A stretch of DNA of 64,000 bases from Mycolicibacterium septicum DSM 44393 (GTDB lineage: Bacteria > Actinomycetota > Actinomycetes > Mycobacteriales > Mycobacteriaceae), in NCBI RefSeq assembly GCF_000455325.1, contig NZ_HG322952.1, positions 96,662 to 160,661 on the forward strand, in the 5' to 3' direction. The notes under the pieces were generated by a model. The model made no database searches and was not told the origin of the DNA. It saw only the letters and a program-made list of their open reading frames with translations. Below, in pieces: positions 8,049-16,262 of the stretch (position 1 is the first letter of the stretch; each line of letters begins with the position of its first letter). The position numbers and the translations under genes are program-made.

Positions 8049-8560
8049 CCGAGCTGCTGCACGGCCTGGATCCCATCGTCGGCGAGGCGCCCACCGTGCT
8101 GATCCTGGGGAACATGCCCAGTGTGATGTCGCTGGCGTCCGGTCAGTACTACGGCAATCCGCGCAACGCGTTCTGGCGCATCACCGGTTCTTTGTTCGGG
8201 TTCGCTGCCGACGCACCCTATCTGGATCGGGTCGCCTCCCTGTGCGCCCATCGGGTGGCGGTGTGGGATGTGCTGCGGTCCTGTCGCCGGGTGGGCAGCC
8301 TGGACTCCGCGGTCGAGCGGGACAGCATGGTGCCCAACGACTTTGCGGCGTTCTTCGCCCGCTATCCGATGCTCGAGCGGGTGGTGTTCAACGGGGCCGC
8401 CGCCGAGGCGAACTACCGGCGCCTGGTCGGCAGTCCCCCGCTGCCCAGCGTGCGGGCACCGTCGACCAGCCCCGCGCAGACCATGCGCTACGAGGACAAA
8501 CTCGAGGCGTGGCGCCGGGCGGTCAGGCCAGCCGGTCGACGATGTCCTTGGCCTCCTTGA
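8045..8560 (+). CDS. DNA-deoxyinosine (hypoxanthine-DNA) glycosylase, UDG superfamily family 6-like
   Basis: A 171-residue member of the uracil-DNA glycosylase superfamily. The motif LGNMPSVMSL followed by GQYYGNPRNAFW matches the hypoxanthine-DNA glycosylase group, which removes deaminated adenine from DNA. VWDVLRSCRRVGSLD and VVFNG follow as expected; the C-terminal active-site loop is represented by LPSVRAPSTSPA. It is translationally coupled to the deacetylase (ATGA overlap). Its last 38 bases overlap the tail of the convergent L7/L12-like gene. Family placement is good; substrate specificity is inferred. Confidence 0.85.
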   Translation: MTELLHGLDPIVGEAPTVLILGNMPSVMSLASGQYYGNPRNAFWRITGSLFGFAADAPYLDRVASLCAHRVAVWDVLRSCRRVGSLDSAVERDSMVPNDFAAFFARYPMLERVVFNGAAAEANYRRLVGSPPLPSVRAPSTSPAQTMRYEDKLEAWRRAVRPAGRRCPWPP

Positions 8561-8798
8561 GCCGCAGCCCGGTCTCATCGCGCAACAGTTTGATGGCGGC
8601 GATCTTGTTGCCCTGGAGGGCGAGCTGGCGGACCATCTGACTGGCCATCATCTCGCTGGGCTGACCCGCCGGCGGCACCGACACCGGGTGCCCAGCCGCC
8701 GATGCCGCGCGTTCCAGTGCCGCGACCCGGCGCTCGAGTTCCTCGACACGTCGGCGCAGGTCGTTGCTCGATTCGTCACGCCCGGCGAAAAGTCCCAT
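8523..8798 (-). CDS. Orphan L7/L12 C-terminal-domain-like small protein
   Basis: A 91-residue protein with an N-terminal heptad-like helix (LRRRVEELERRVAALERAA, residues 14-32, likely coiled coil), a Pro/Gly-rich hinge, and a C-terminal 35 residues (IAAIKLLRDETGLRLKEAKD) like the bL12 C-terminal domain that recruits translation GTPases. It lacks the bL12 N-terminal stalk-binding domain, so it is not the ribosomal protein itself. It probably dimerises through the coil; the role is unknown. It overlaps the glycosylase gene tail-to-tail by 38 bases and is divergent from the large cyclase-AAA gene. Confidence 0.8.
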   Translation of the reverse strand: MGLFAGRDESSNDLRRRVEELERRVAALERAASAAGHPVSVPPAGQPSEMMASQMVRQLALQGNKIAAIKLLRDETGLRLKEAKDIVDRLA

Positions 8799-8841
8799 CG
8801 TGCCAGTGTCGCATCACTGTCCTTTCTGCATTGCTGCGTTC

Positions 8842-8847
8842 TATCCT
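8842..8847 (+). promoter_or_regulatory. Candidate -10 element for the cyclase-AAA gene
   Basis: TATCCT lies 36 bases upstream of the ATG at 8883 and fits the actinobacterial TANNNT -10 pattern. No convincing -35 is seen, and no strong ribosome binding site precedes the ATG (GGCGGGGG is the best purine run). Confidence 0.4.
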
Positions 8848-8882
8848 CGTTGCAGCAGGTTCTCCGATGGCGGGGGCTTCGA

Positions 8883-11800
8883 ATGACGGAAACTGCAACG
8901 TGCCGCGCATGTGGCACCGCACCTCGGGCAGGCGCCCGGTACTGCGACGCGTGCGGCGCGCCCGTCACATCGACGCCGGGTGCCGAATACAAGCAGGTCA
9001 CGGTGCTGTTCGCCGATGTTGTGCGGTCCATGGACATCGCGGCGACGTTGGGCGCCGAACGGCTCCGCGAAATCATGAGCGATCTGTTCAACCACTCCGC
9101 GGCCGTGGTCCGCCGATACGGCGGCACCGTCGACAAATTCACCGGTGACGGCATCATGGCCATCTTCGGGGCGCCTGTTGCATTGGAGGACCACGCTTTT
9201 CGCTCCTGCCTGGCCGCGCTGGAGATCCAGCAGCAGACCGCCGGTCTGGCGCTGCAGGTAAAGGCCCGCGACGGCCTCGACCTGCAGTTGCGCATCGGAT
9301 TGAGCTCCGGCCAGGTCATCACCGGCGAGGTCGGCACCGACACGATGAGCTACACCGCGATCGGTGAGCACGTCGGTATGGCACAACGCATGGAATCGGT
9401 CGCCCCGCCCGGCGGGGTGATGCTCACCGAGTCCACCGCACACCTGGTCGAAGACACCATGATGCTCGGTGAGCCCGAGATGGTGCAGGTCAAAGGCACC
9501 GACCACCTGATCCGGGCACGCCGGCTGCTGGAGCTCAATTCCGCACACAACCTGCTCAATGTCGGCGAATCGACCCTGGTCGGCCGAGGCTGGGAGTTGT
9601 CCGCCGTGGAGGGCATCCTGGAGCGCTCGATCCAGGGGCACGGCAGCATTGTCCTGCTGGTGGGCGGGCCCGGCATCGGCAAGAGCCGGCTGGTCAGCGA
9701 GCTCGCGGCGAAGGCGGCGGCGCGCGGTGTGCCGGTGAACTCCACCTTCTGCGAATCCCACACCAGCGAGATCCCATTTCATGCCATCACGGGCCTCCTG
9801 CGGGCGGGATTCGGCGTGGCGGACCTGGACCGCGATGCCGCCCGCGCGAAGCTTCGAGACCAGGTTCCCGCCGACACCGAGGACAGTCTGGAGCTGCTCG
9901 ACGACCTGCTGGGAATCGGCGACCCCGATGTCGTTCTGCCGGTGATCGACCCCGATGCCCGGCGGCGCCGGCTCACCACCCTGGTCAACGCGGCGTCGCT
10001 GGCGCGGACCAGCCCGGCGGTCTATGTCGTCGAGGATGCCCACTGGATCGACAGCGTCAGCGAATCGATGCTGTCGGACTTCCTGTCGGTGACGCCGCAG
10101 ACTCCGTCCCTAGTCGTGATCACCTACCGCCCCGAATACCACGGGGCATTGAGTCATGTCCATGGCGCCCAGACCATTGTGCTTGCACCACTGGATGATT
10201 CGGAGACCGCGACCTTGATCACCGAGCTGCTGGGGACCGGTGACGGAGTGTCCGACCTGACCGACACCATCGCCGACCGGGCGGCCGGGAACCCGTTCTT
10301 CGCCCTCGAGATCGTCCGGGATCTCGCCGAACGCGGTCTGCTGCGCGGCGAACGAGGCGCCTATGTGCTGAACGGAGGCCATGGCCGGGTCAGCGTGCCC
10401 GCCACGCTGCAGGCCACCATCGCCGCCCGCATCGACCGGCTGGATCCCGCGGCCAAAAGGACGCTGAGCGCCGCCGCGGTGATCGGGTCCCGGTTCAGTG
10501 CCGGGTTGTTGGCCTGCCTGGACACCGAGCCGGTCTTCGAGGACCTGATCGAAGCCGAACTGATCGACCAGGTGCAGTACACCCCGTATGCGGAATACGC
10601 CTTCCATCACCCGATGGTGCGAACCGTCGCCTACGAATCGCAGCTCAAGTCCGATCGCGCCGAACTACATCGGCGGCTGGCCAACACCATTGAAGAACGC
10701 GAACCCGAACTGGCCGACGAGAACGCCGCGTTGATCGCCGAACACCTGGAGGCCGCCGGTGACCTGCACGCGGCCTACAACTGGCACATGCGCGCGGGAG
10801 CGTGGACGAACTCCCGGGATACGGCCGCAGCCCAGATGTGCTGGGAGCGTGCCCGTCAGATCGCCGACTTGTTGCCCACCGACGATCCCGACCGGCCGGC
10901 GATGCGGATAGCTCCGCGCACCCTCGTGTGCGGCAACGGCTTCCGCAGCAACGTGAAGGTTTCCGGTGCCCGATTCGAGGAACTGCAGGAGCTGTGCGAG
11001 GCCGCCGGGGACAAAGCCTCATTGGCCATCGGCATGGCCGGACTCACCGGCGAACTGATGCTGCAGGGTCGGGTGCGCGACGCGTCACGGCAGGTGTCCG
11101 AGCACATGACCCTGATCGAGTCCATCGGAGATCCCGCGCTCACCGTCGGCTTGTCGGCCACCCCGATCGCACTCAAGATCGAGAGCGGCGAAATGGGCGA
11201 GGTGCTGCGCTGGTCGCAGATGGCGATCGACCTGGCCGACGGCGACACCACCAAGGGCAACTTCATCGTCGGCTCACCACTGGCGGCAGCCTTCGCGGCG
11301 CGCAGCATCGCCAAATGGGCTCTCGGCCTTGAGGGTTGGCGCGCTGATCTCGATCATGCGCTCGCCATGGCACGTACCACCGACAGGTTCACACACGCAC
11401 TCGTCATCACCTGGACGTACTTCACCACGGTGTCCTGCGGAGTGCTACTCGCAAGTGACGAAGCGCTGCGCGACATCGACGGGGCGCTGCAGATCACCGA
11501 AGGGGCAGGCGACGACATCGCGCTGGGCCTGGCCCGGGTGACCATGGGATACGCCTTGCTGAACCGGGATTCGCCCGCGGACCGCGAGCGCGGTCTGGCC
11601 ATCCTCGGCCAGGTGCGACAGATGTGCGTGAGCGGACGGTTCTATATGTCCGAACTGATCGGCATCGACGTGTACACCGCGCGCGAACGGGCCAAGCGCG
11701 GTGACCGGGCCGGGGCCATCCGCGTGCTGCGCGAAGCGATCGACGACCTCTTTCACAGTGGACAGCTTCCGTACAACATCTTGGCGACGGGAATCCTCGC

Positions 11801-12050
11801 GGAGACTCTGCTGGACCGCGGCGCGCAGGGCGACGTGGCCGAGGCCGAGGCGGCGATCACCCGACTGGCGGCGACCCCGGCCGAGGACGGCCTGGTCATC
11901 CGCGACATCGTGCTCTTGCGGGCGAACGCGCTGATCGCGCGCGCCAAGGGTGAGGATGCGAACTACCGCGAATTCCGGGACCAGTACCGGGACCTCGCTA
12001 CTCGACTCGACTTCGAGGGGCATATGGCGCTGGCCGCCGCAATGCCCTGA
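8883..12050 (+). CDS. Zinc-ribbon adenylate cyclase - AAA ATPase - TPR-like signalling protein
   Basis: A 1055-residue multidomain regulator. It starts with a zinc ribbon (C7, C10, C21, C24), then a class III cyclase domain (about 38-190) with metal Asp 45 (FADVVRS), a second metal Asp in FTGDGIMA, and YTAIGEHVGMAQRME for the transition-state region. An ATPase of the predicted-ATPase/STAND type follows, with Walker A GGPGIGKS at about 261-268 and Walker B VYVVEDAHWID near 380. The remaining 500 residues are helical repeat-like, without a recognisable LuxR DNA-binding end. Mycobacteria carry several such cyclase-ATPase fusions. Catalytic competence and ligand are unknown. ATG 8883 begins exactly at the zinc ribbon. 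Confidence 0.88.
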   Translation: MTETATCRACGTAPRAGARYCDACGAPVTSTPGAEYKQVTVLFADVVRSMDIAATLGAERLREIMSDLFNHSAAVVRRYGGTVDKFTGDGIMAIFGAPVALEDHAFRSCLAALEIQQQTAGLALQVKARDGLDLQLRIGLSSGQVITGEVGTDTMSYTAIGEHVGMAQRMESVAPPGGVMLTESTAHLVEDTMMLGEPEMVQVKGTDHLIRARRLLELNSAHNLLNVGESTLVGRGWELSAVEGILERSIQGHGSIVLLVGGPGIGKSRLVSELAAKAAARGVPVNSTFCESHTSEIPFHAITGLLRAGFGVADLDRDAARAKLRDQVPADTEDSLELLDDLLGIGDPDVVLPVIDPDARRRRLTTLVNAASLARTSPAVYVVEDAHWIDSVSESMLSDFLSVTPQTPSLVVITYRPEYHGALSHVHGAQTIVLAPLDDSETATLITELLGTGDGVSDLTDTIADRAAGNPFFALEIVRDLAERGLLRGERGAYVLNGGHGRVSVPATLQATIAARIDRLDPAAKRTLSAAAVIGSRFSAGLLACLDTEPVFEDLIEAELIDQVQYTPYAEYAFHHPMVRTVAYESQLKSDRAELHRRLANTIEEREPELADENAALIAEHLEAAGDLHAAYNWHMRAGAWTNSRDTAAAQMCWERARQIADLLPTDDPDRPAMRIAPRTLVCGNGFRSNVKVSGARFEELQELCEAAGDKASLAIGMAGLTGELMLQGRVRDASRQVSEHMTLIESIGDPALTVGLSATPIALKIESGEMGEVLRWSQMAIDLADGDTTKGNFIVGSPLAAAFAARSIAKWALGLEGWRADLDHALAMARTTDRFTHALVITWTYFTTVSCGVLLASDEALRDIDGALQITEGAGDDIALGLARVTMGYALLNRDSPADRERGLAILGQVRQMCVSGRFYMSELIGIDVYTARERAKRGDRAGAIRVLREAIDDLFHSGQLPYNILATGILAETLLDRGAQGDVAEAEAAITRLAATPAEDGLVIRDIVLLRANALIARAKGEDANYREFRDQYRDLATRLDFEGHMALAAAMP

Positions 12051-12093
12051 TCTGGCGGATTCACCCCTGGCGTGTCGGTGGATGGTGGCATAA

Positions 12094-12109
12094 TCGAACG
12101 TATGTTCGA
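12094..12109. promoter_or_regulatory. LexA (SOS) box overlapping a start codon
   Basis: TCGAACGTATGTTCGA is a perfect match to the mycobacterial SOS box TCGAAC-N4-GTTCGA. The ATG at 12102 of the 13E12-family gene lies inside it. 13E12-family genes are known members of the M. tuberculosis LexA regulon. Confidence 0.9.
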
Positions 12110-13625
12110 CGCTGATTCCGATGTGGTGCTGATCGACAGGATCAGTGCCACCGCGCGGGCGGAGTCGGTGGCGATCGCGGCCCGGTTGGCGGCGATCGGG
12201 GCGTTGGACACCCTGCGCGAACAGGAGCTGATCGAATCGATTTTCTGGCGTACTGATCCGTTCGAGGAGGTCGCCGCCGAAGTGTCTGCCGCGTTGCGGA
12301 TCAGCCAGGGCCGCGCGAGCACGCAGGTGCACCGGGCTCGGGTGTTGCGCGACAAGTTGCCGTTGGTGGCGGCGCGGTTCGCGGCCGGGGACATCGACTA
12401 CCGGGTGGTGTGCATGATCATCGCCCGTACCGGCATCGCCGATCCGGAGGTGTGGGCGGTGTTGGATGCGGAGTTGGCGGCGCGGGCGCATCGGTGGATG
12501 CGGCTGTCGGAACCCAAACTGCGTGACCGGGTGGATCAGTGGATCGCCAAACTCGATCCGAACGGGGAGCGGGTGCCGCCGAATCTGGTCGAGGAGCGGT
12601 TCGTGCAGATCGAGCCGCACAGCCCGGGTAGGGCTTCGGTGTGGGGCAACGTCGATGCCGCCGACGGGGCGGCACTGAACCAACGCCTCGATGCCGTGGC
12701 GGCCACGGTGTGCGAGAACGATCCGCGTACCCAGCAGCAGCGCCGCGCCGATGCGGTCGGTCCGTTGGCCCGCCTGGAATCGCATCTGCCGTGCCTGTGC
12801 GGGCTACCCGACTGCCCGGCAGGACAGAAACGAGCCGCCGCCAACGCCGCGGTGATCCATGTGCTGGCCGACCAAGCCACATTGGAGGGCGCCGCTGATG
12901 ATCCGGGCTATCTACCCGGCCATGGCATCCTGCCCGCCCAAAGCGTGCGCGACCTGGCGGCCAGCGCCAAACTCAAGCCGGTGCCGATACCGACCGCTGA
13001 GCCGACGGAGCCGAGCGATCCGGCTGACATCTCGGGGCCAGCTGAGCCCGGCGCGGTGACCGAGCCCGGCACAGCGAGGGCACTCACCAACCCCGAGAAT
13101 TCCGAGCCGGGGTATCGCCCGTCGGTGGCGCTCTCAGAGTTCATCCGGTGGCGGGACCTCACGTGCCGGTTCCCTGGCTGTGACGCCCCGGTCGAACGTT
13201 GCGACATCGACCACACGATGCCCTATCCGCTGGGCCCGACCCACCCGTCCAACACCAAGCTTTACTGCCGGACCCATCACTTGGTCAAAACTTTCTGCCC
13301 CGGTTGGTCGGATCGCCAATTACCCGATGGCACCGTCGAAATCACCGCACCCACCGGCCACACTTACGCCACCGAACCGCACGGCGCCGGCCTGTTCCCC
13401 ACCCTGGGTCAGCCGACCGGGGACCTGAACCTGCCCGAACCACCGGCCGCGAGTCCGGACCGCGCCGCGATGATGCCAAGACGCCGCCAAACCCGCGAAC
13501 AAGACCGCCAAGACCGCATCAGCGCCGAACGGCGTCAACGCGCCGAACTCAACAACGACCTCGAAGTCGAACGCCAATACCAAGCCTGGCTCGCCGAAGA
13601 ATACGGACCACCACCACCATTCTGA
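12102..13625 (+). CDS. 13E12-family DUF222 / HNH endonuclease-domain protein
   Basis: A 507-residue member of the mycobacterial 13E12 repeat family: an N-terminal helical DUF222 region (about 1-260), a Pro/Glu-rich linker (about 290-330), and an HNH nuclease domain (about 349-395) with CRFPGCDAP, the His pair in CDIDHTMPYPLGP, and the final NTKLYCRTHH. It probably nicks or cuts DNA, but substrates of the family are not established. The ATG at 12102 sits in a perfect LexA box, so expression should be DNA-damage inducible and the transcript nearly leaderless. A GTG at 12072 would add ten residues but lies before the operator and is less likely. Confidence 0.88.
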   Translation: MFDADSDVVLIDRISATARAESVAIAARLAAIGALDTLREQELIESIFWRTDPFEEVAAEVSAALRISQGRASTQVHRARVLRDKLPLVAARFAAGDIDYRVVCMIIARTGIADPEVWAVLDAELAARAHRWMRLSEPKLRDRVDQWIAKLDPNGERVPPNLVEERFVQIEPHSPGRASVWGNVDAADGAALNQRLDAVAATVCENDPRTQQQRRADAVGPLARLESHLPCLCGLPDCPAGQKRAAANAAVIHVLADQATLEGAADDPGYLPGHGILPAQSVRDLAASAKLKPVPIPTAEPTEPSDPADISGPAEPGAVTEPGTARALTNPENSEPGYRPSVALSEFIRWRDLTCRFPGCDAPVERCDIDHTMPYPLGPTHPSNTKLYCRTHHLVKTFCPGWSDRQLPDGTVEITAPTGHTYATEPHGAGLFPTLGQPTGDLNLPEPPAASPDRAAMMPRRRQTREQDRQDRISAERRQRAELNNDLEVERQYQAWLAEEYGPPPPF

Positions 13626-13723
13626 TGACGTAGACGCTGCCTGCCCACGGCTGAAGGCACAAACGCGCCACCAATGAGTTGCGTGAGCGGTAGGTTCGTG
13701 GGTACCGGCAGACGGGAGAACCC

Positions 13724-14017
13724 ATGAAGCTCTTCATCATCGGAGGCTTGGCCGCCGCGCTGACGGTGAGCGGGCTGATCACCTCGGCTCCGCCTGCCAG
13801 TGCCGGCTGCGTGTATGGCGGCAACGTCATCAGCAAGTGCGACGGGCCCATCCAGCCCGATGGCAGCTGGCAACGGTGCATCGGAACCTGGGGCTACGTG
13901 CCCAGCGGTTGGAGCTCCCATCTGGTGCCTGTCAAGCGCTGCGACCCGATGGGTCCCGGCCATGACTATCCCTTGGACTTCACCTTCACCGACCCGCCGA
14001 CCCATATCGACGACTAG
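13724..14017 (+). CDS. Small secreted CDGP-domain protein
   Basis: A 97-residue protein with a clean Sec signal (MKLFIIGGLAAALTVSG) and a likely cleavage after ASA near residue 27. The mature 70 residues contain four Cys (in GCVYGG, KCDGP, RCIGT and KRCDP), consistent with two disulfides, and the CDGP tetrapeptide that names this mycobacterial family. No function is known. A GGGAG ribosome site precedes the ATG by six bases. Its 3' end overlaps the convergent AraC-type gene by 32 bases. Confidence 0.85.
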   Translation: MKLFIIGGLAAALTVSGLITSAPPASAGCVYGGNVISKCDGPIQPDGSWQRCIGTWGYVPSGWSSHLVPVKRCDPMGPGHDYPLDFTFTDPPTHIDD

Positions 14018-14843
14018 TCGCGGCCGCGTACTCCCCCGGCGTGCTGCCCAGCATGGACCGGAAGTCGTTGATGAAATGGGCCTGGTCGTACCAGCCGAGT
14101 CGTACTGCGAGATCGGCGAAATCGACGTCAGGCACACTCTCGATCTCCAGGGCAGCCTGTTGTAACCGGTACCGGCACAGCACCCACTTGACCGTCACCC
14201 CGACATAGCGCCGGAACACCCGCTGCGTGGTTCGCGTACTCCACGGCGAGAGCGCCATGACCTGATCGACCCGGTGCAATGTCGCGTCGTCACGAATCCG
14301 GTCGATCAGCGGCGTCAACGCACAGTAGGTCGGGTCCACCTCTCCGGTCATCGCACTGATCGCCATATCCAGCCCGTGCCGGACCGCCGTCACGTCCTCC
14401 CCAAGAACGACTGGCGCGCCCAACAACTCGTCGTCCACCGGCACGACCCGTCCGGTCATCGCAGCGGCGTCCCCGCCGAACCGGGCGGTGAAACCGCCGG
14501 GCCGAAATCGTGCCCCGACCACGGCCCCACGCCCGCTGATGGTGATGCGGAAGACCTGGGGCACCACACCGTGGGGCAAGGTGCAGGGCAGCTGATGACC
14601 ATGGCGCACAACGTCATCGCCCCACTCACGGGTCAGGTGCATGGCCGGGAAGGTGATCACCGTGCTCTCGAACGGACCTGCCTCATGCCGGTCCCAAGTC
14701 ACCGACCAGAAGTGCTCGACGAACCTCGCGGCCTCCTCCGACGGCGCCCACCTGTGGAGGTCGAACGCCGCGGCATTGCCGGCGCGGCCGACCACGCCCC
14801 GCACTGGCGCGTTTGGCTCTGACGCATTTTTCCAAGCCGGCAT
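13986..14843 (-). CDS. AraC-family transcriptional regulator
   Basis: A 285-residue regulator: an N-terminal cupin-like sensing region of the DUF6597 type (FVEHFWSVTWDRH; VVPQVFRITISGRGAVVGARFRPGGF) and a C-terminal AraC DNA-binding domain with two helix-turn-helix units (STRTTQRVFRRYVGVTVKWV and DFADLAVRLGWYDQAHFINDF). ATG 14843 is used; the frame is open to 15020 but that part would lie in the divergent VOC gene. The 27-base gap to that gene suggests it controls the VOC protein, which is inference. Confidence 0.88.
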   Translation of the reverse strand: MPAWKNASEPNAPVRGVVGRAGNAAAFDLHRWAPSEEAARFVEHFWSVTWDRHEAGPFESTVITFPAMHLTREWGDDVVRHGHQLPCTLPHGVVPQVFRITISGRGAVVGARFRPGGFTARFGGDAAAMTGRVVPVDDELLGAPVVLGEDVTAVRHGLDMAISAMTGEVDPTYCALTPLIDRIRDDATLHRVDQVMALSPWSTRTTQRVFRRYVGVTVKWVLCRYRLQQAALEIESVPDVDFADLAVRLGWYDQAHFINDFRSMLGSTPGEYAAATSRRYGSAGR

Positions 14844-14870
14844 CGCCACAAGCCTACGAAACTGGTCGAC

Positions 14871-15341
14871 ATGAGTGTCACACCGATCCCGGAGGGCTAC
14901 ACCAGCCTGACCCCGTTCATCTGCGTCGACGGAGCTGCCGAGGCGATCACGTTCTACCGCAACGTATTCGGCGCTGAGGTCATCGAGCGGATGGACGGAC
15001 CCGACGGCACCGTCGCGCATGCCGAACTGGACTTCGGCACCGGCCGGCTACAACTAGGAGATCCGCAGGAGGCCTATCAGATCGCCGCCCCCACGCCGGG
15101 AGCCGCGGCAACGCATTCGATCGGGTTGTACTGCCCCGATGTCGATGAGGTGGTGGCCCGGGCTGAGCAGGCGGGTGCGACGATCCGCGAACCCGCGCAG
15201 ACCTTCGTCACGGGCGACCGGTTCGCCTCCATCCTCGATCCGTTCGGCCAGCGCTGGACCGTGATGACGCGCGTCGAGGACTTCACACCCCAGGAGCGCG
15301 AACGCCGCGTCGCCGAGTGGGCGGCCACCGCCGGGGGTTAA
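14871..15341 (+). CDS. VOC-family (glyoxalase/PhnB-like) protein
   Basis: A 156-residue vicinal-oxygen-chelate protein with two beta-alpha-beta-beta-beta halves: SLTPFICVDGAAEAITFYRNVFG at the start and SIGLYCPDVDEVVARAEQAG in the second half, ending in the typical DPFGQRWTVMT strand. It resembles YnjC/PhnB-like proteins, whose substrates are usually unknown; a metal-dependent isomerase, dioxygenase or binding role is possible. It is divergent from the AraC regulator and 9 bases upstream of the HIT gene, so co-transcription with HIT and the deazaflavin oxidoreductase is likely. Confidence 0.88.
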   Translation: MSVTPIPEGYTSLTPFICVDGAAEAITFYRNVFGAEVIERMDGPDGTVAHAELDFGTGRLQLGDPQEAYQIAAPTPGAAATHSIGLYCPDVDEVVARAEQAGATIREPAQTFVTGDRFASILDPFGQRWTVMTRVEDFTPQERERRVAEWAATAGG

Positions 15342-15350
15342 CGTGGCGGC

Positions 15351-15788
15351 ATGTCTTGCGTGTTCTGCGCCATCGTCGCCGGGGAAGCCCCGGCCATCCG
15401 TATCTACGAGGACGACGATTACCTGGGCATTCTCGACATCAGGCCGTTCACCCGGGGACACACCCTCGTGATCCCTAAGCGGCATACCGTCGACCTGACG
15501 GATACGCCGCCGGAGACCGTGGCCAAGATGGCAGGCATCGGCCAGCGCATCGCGCGTGCAGCCCGGCTGTCCGGGCTGCACGCCGACGGGAACAACATCG
15601 TGATCAACGACGGCAAGGCCGCGTTCCAGAGCGTGTTCCACATCCACCTGCACGTGGTGCCACGCCGCTCCGGTGACAAGTTGTCGTTCGCCAAGGGCAT
15701 GATGCTGCGCCGTGACCCGGACCGCGAGGAGTCGGGACGCCTCCTACGTGCGGCGTTGGCGCAGCTCGACGAATCCGCGCAGGATTGA
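15351..15788 (+). CDS. HIT-family nucleotide hydrolase
   Basis: A 145-residue histidine-triad protein. The catalytic triad HIHLHVVP (H97, H99, H101) is complete, and the zinc-type CVFC (C3, C6) occurs at the N terminus. HIT proteins hydrolyse or transfer nucleotides, for example AMP-linked phosphoramidates or dinucleoside polyphosphates. Position beside the Ddn-like and LLM genes matches Rv1262c-Rv1260 order as I recall. It is four bases upstream of the next gene. Confidence 0.92.
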   Translation: MSCVFCAIVAGEAPAIRIYEDDDYLGILDIRPFTRGHTLVIPKRHTVDLTDTPPETVAKMAGIGQRIARAARLSGLHADGNNIVINDGKAAFQSVFHIHLHVVPRRSGDKLSFAKGMMLRRDPDREESGRLLRAALAQLDESAQD

Positions 15789-15792
15789 GCGC

Positions 15793-16242
15793 ATGAGCAT
15801 GCCCTGGTGGGAGCGCTATATCGGCCTCCCGATGTTGATGTTGCACGACAAGATCTACAAAGCCACGGACGGCCGGATCGGGCACACGATCCCGGGTGGC
15901 CCGTCGACGCTGATCCTGCATACCGTCGGCGCCAAAACCGGCCAGCAGCGCGCGAATTCGCTGGCCTACGCAAAGGACGGCGCCGACTACCTCGTGGTGG
16001 CATCCAAGGGCGGCGAGCCCACGTCACCGGGCTGGTATCACAACCTGAAGGCCAAGCCGCAGGTCGAGATCAACGTCGGCCCCAAGCGATTCGGCGTCAC
16101 GGCCAAGCCGGTGCTGCCCGGAGATCCCGACTACCCACGGCTGTGGGACATCGTGAACGACATGAAGGGCAACAAGAACCGCTATATCGGCTACCAGAAG
16201 CGGACGACGCGCCCGATTCCGGTGGTCGTGCTGACGCCCTAG
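15793..16242 (+). CDS. Deazaflavin (F420)-dependent nitroreductase, Ddn family
   Basis: A 149-residue split-barrel protein of the F420-binding Ddn family. The typical run LILHTVGAKTGQQRANSLAY (residues 38-57) is followed by YLVVASKGGEPTSPGWYHNL and the C-terminal PIPVVVLTP. Members use reduced F420 for reduction of quinones or nitro compounds at the membrane surface. Start ATG 15793 is four bases after the HIT stop; a second ATG at 15799 is possible. It lies in a likely VOC-HIT-Ddn operon. Confidence 0.9.
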   Translation: MSMPWWERYIGLPMLMLHDKIYKATDGRIGHTIPGGPSTLILHTVGAKTGQQRANSLAYAKDGADYLVVASKGGEPTSPGWYHNLKAKPQVEINVGPKRFGVTAKPVLPGDPDYPRLWDIVNDMKGNKNRYIGYQKRTTRPIPVVVLTP

Positions 16243-16262
16243 AAGCGCCATAGAAGACAGAC

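Noticed and set aside
9000..12785. Several minus-strand open frames opposite the cyclase-AAA and 13E12 genes
   Set aside because: No domain motifs, shadow-type composition and inconsistent starts; plus-strand proteins account for the region.
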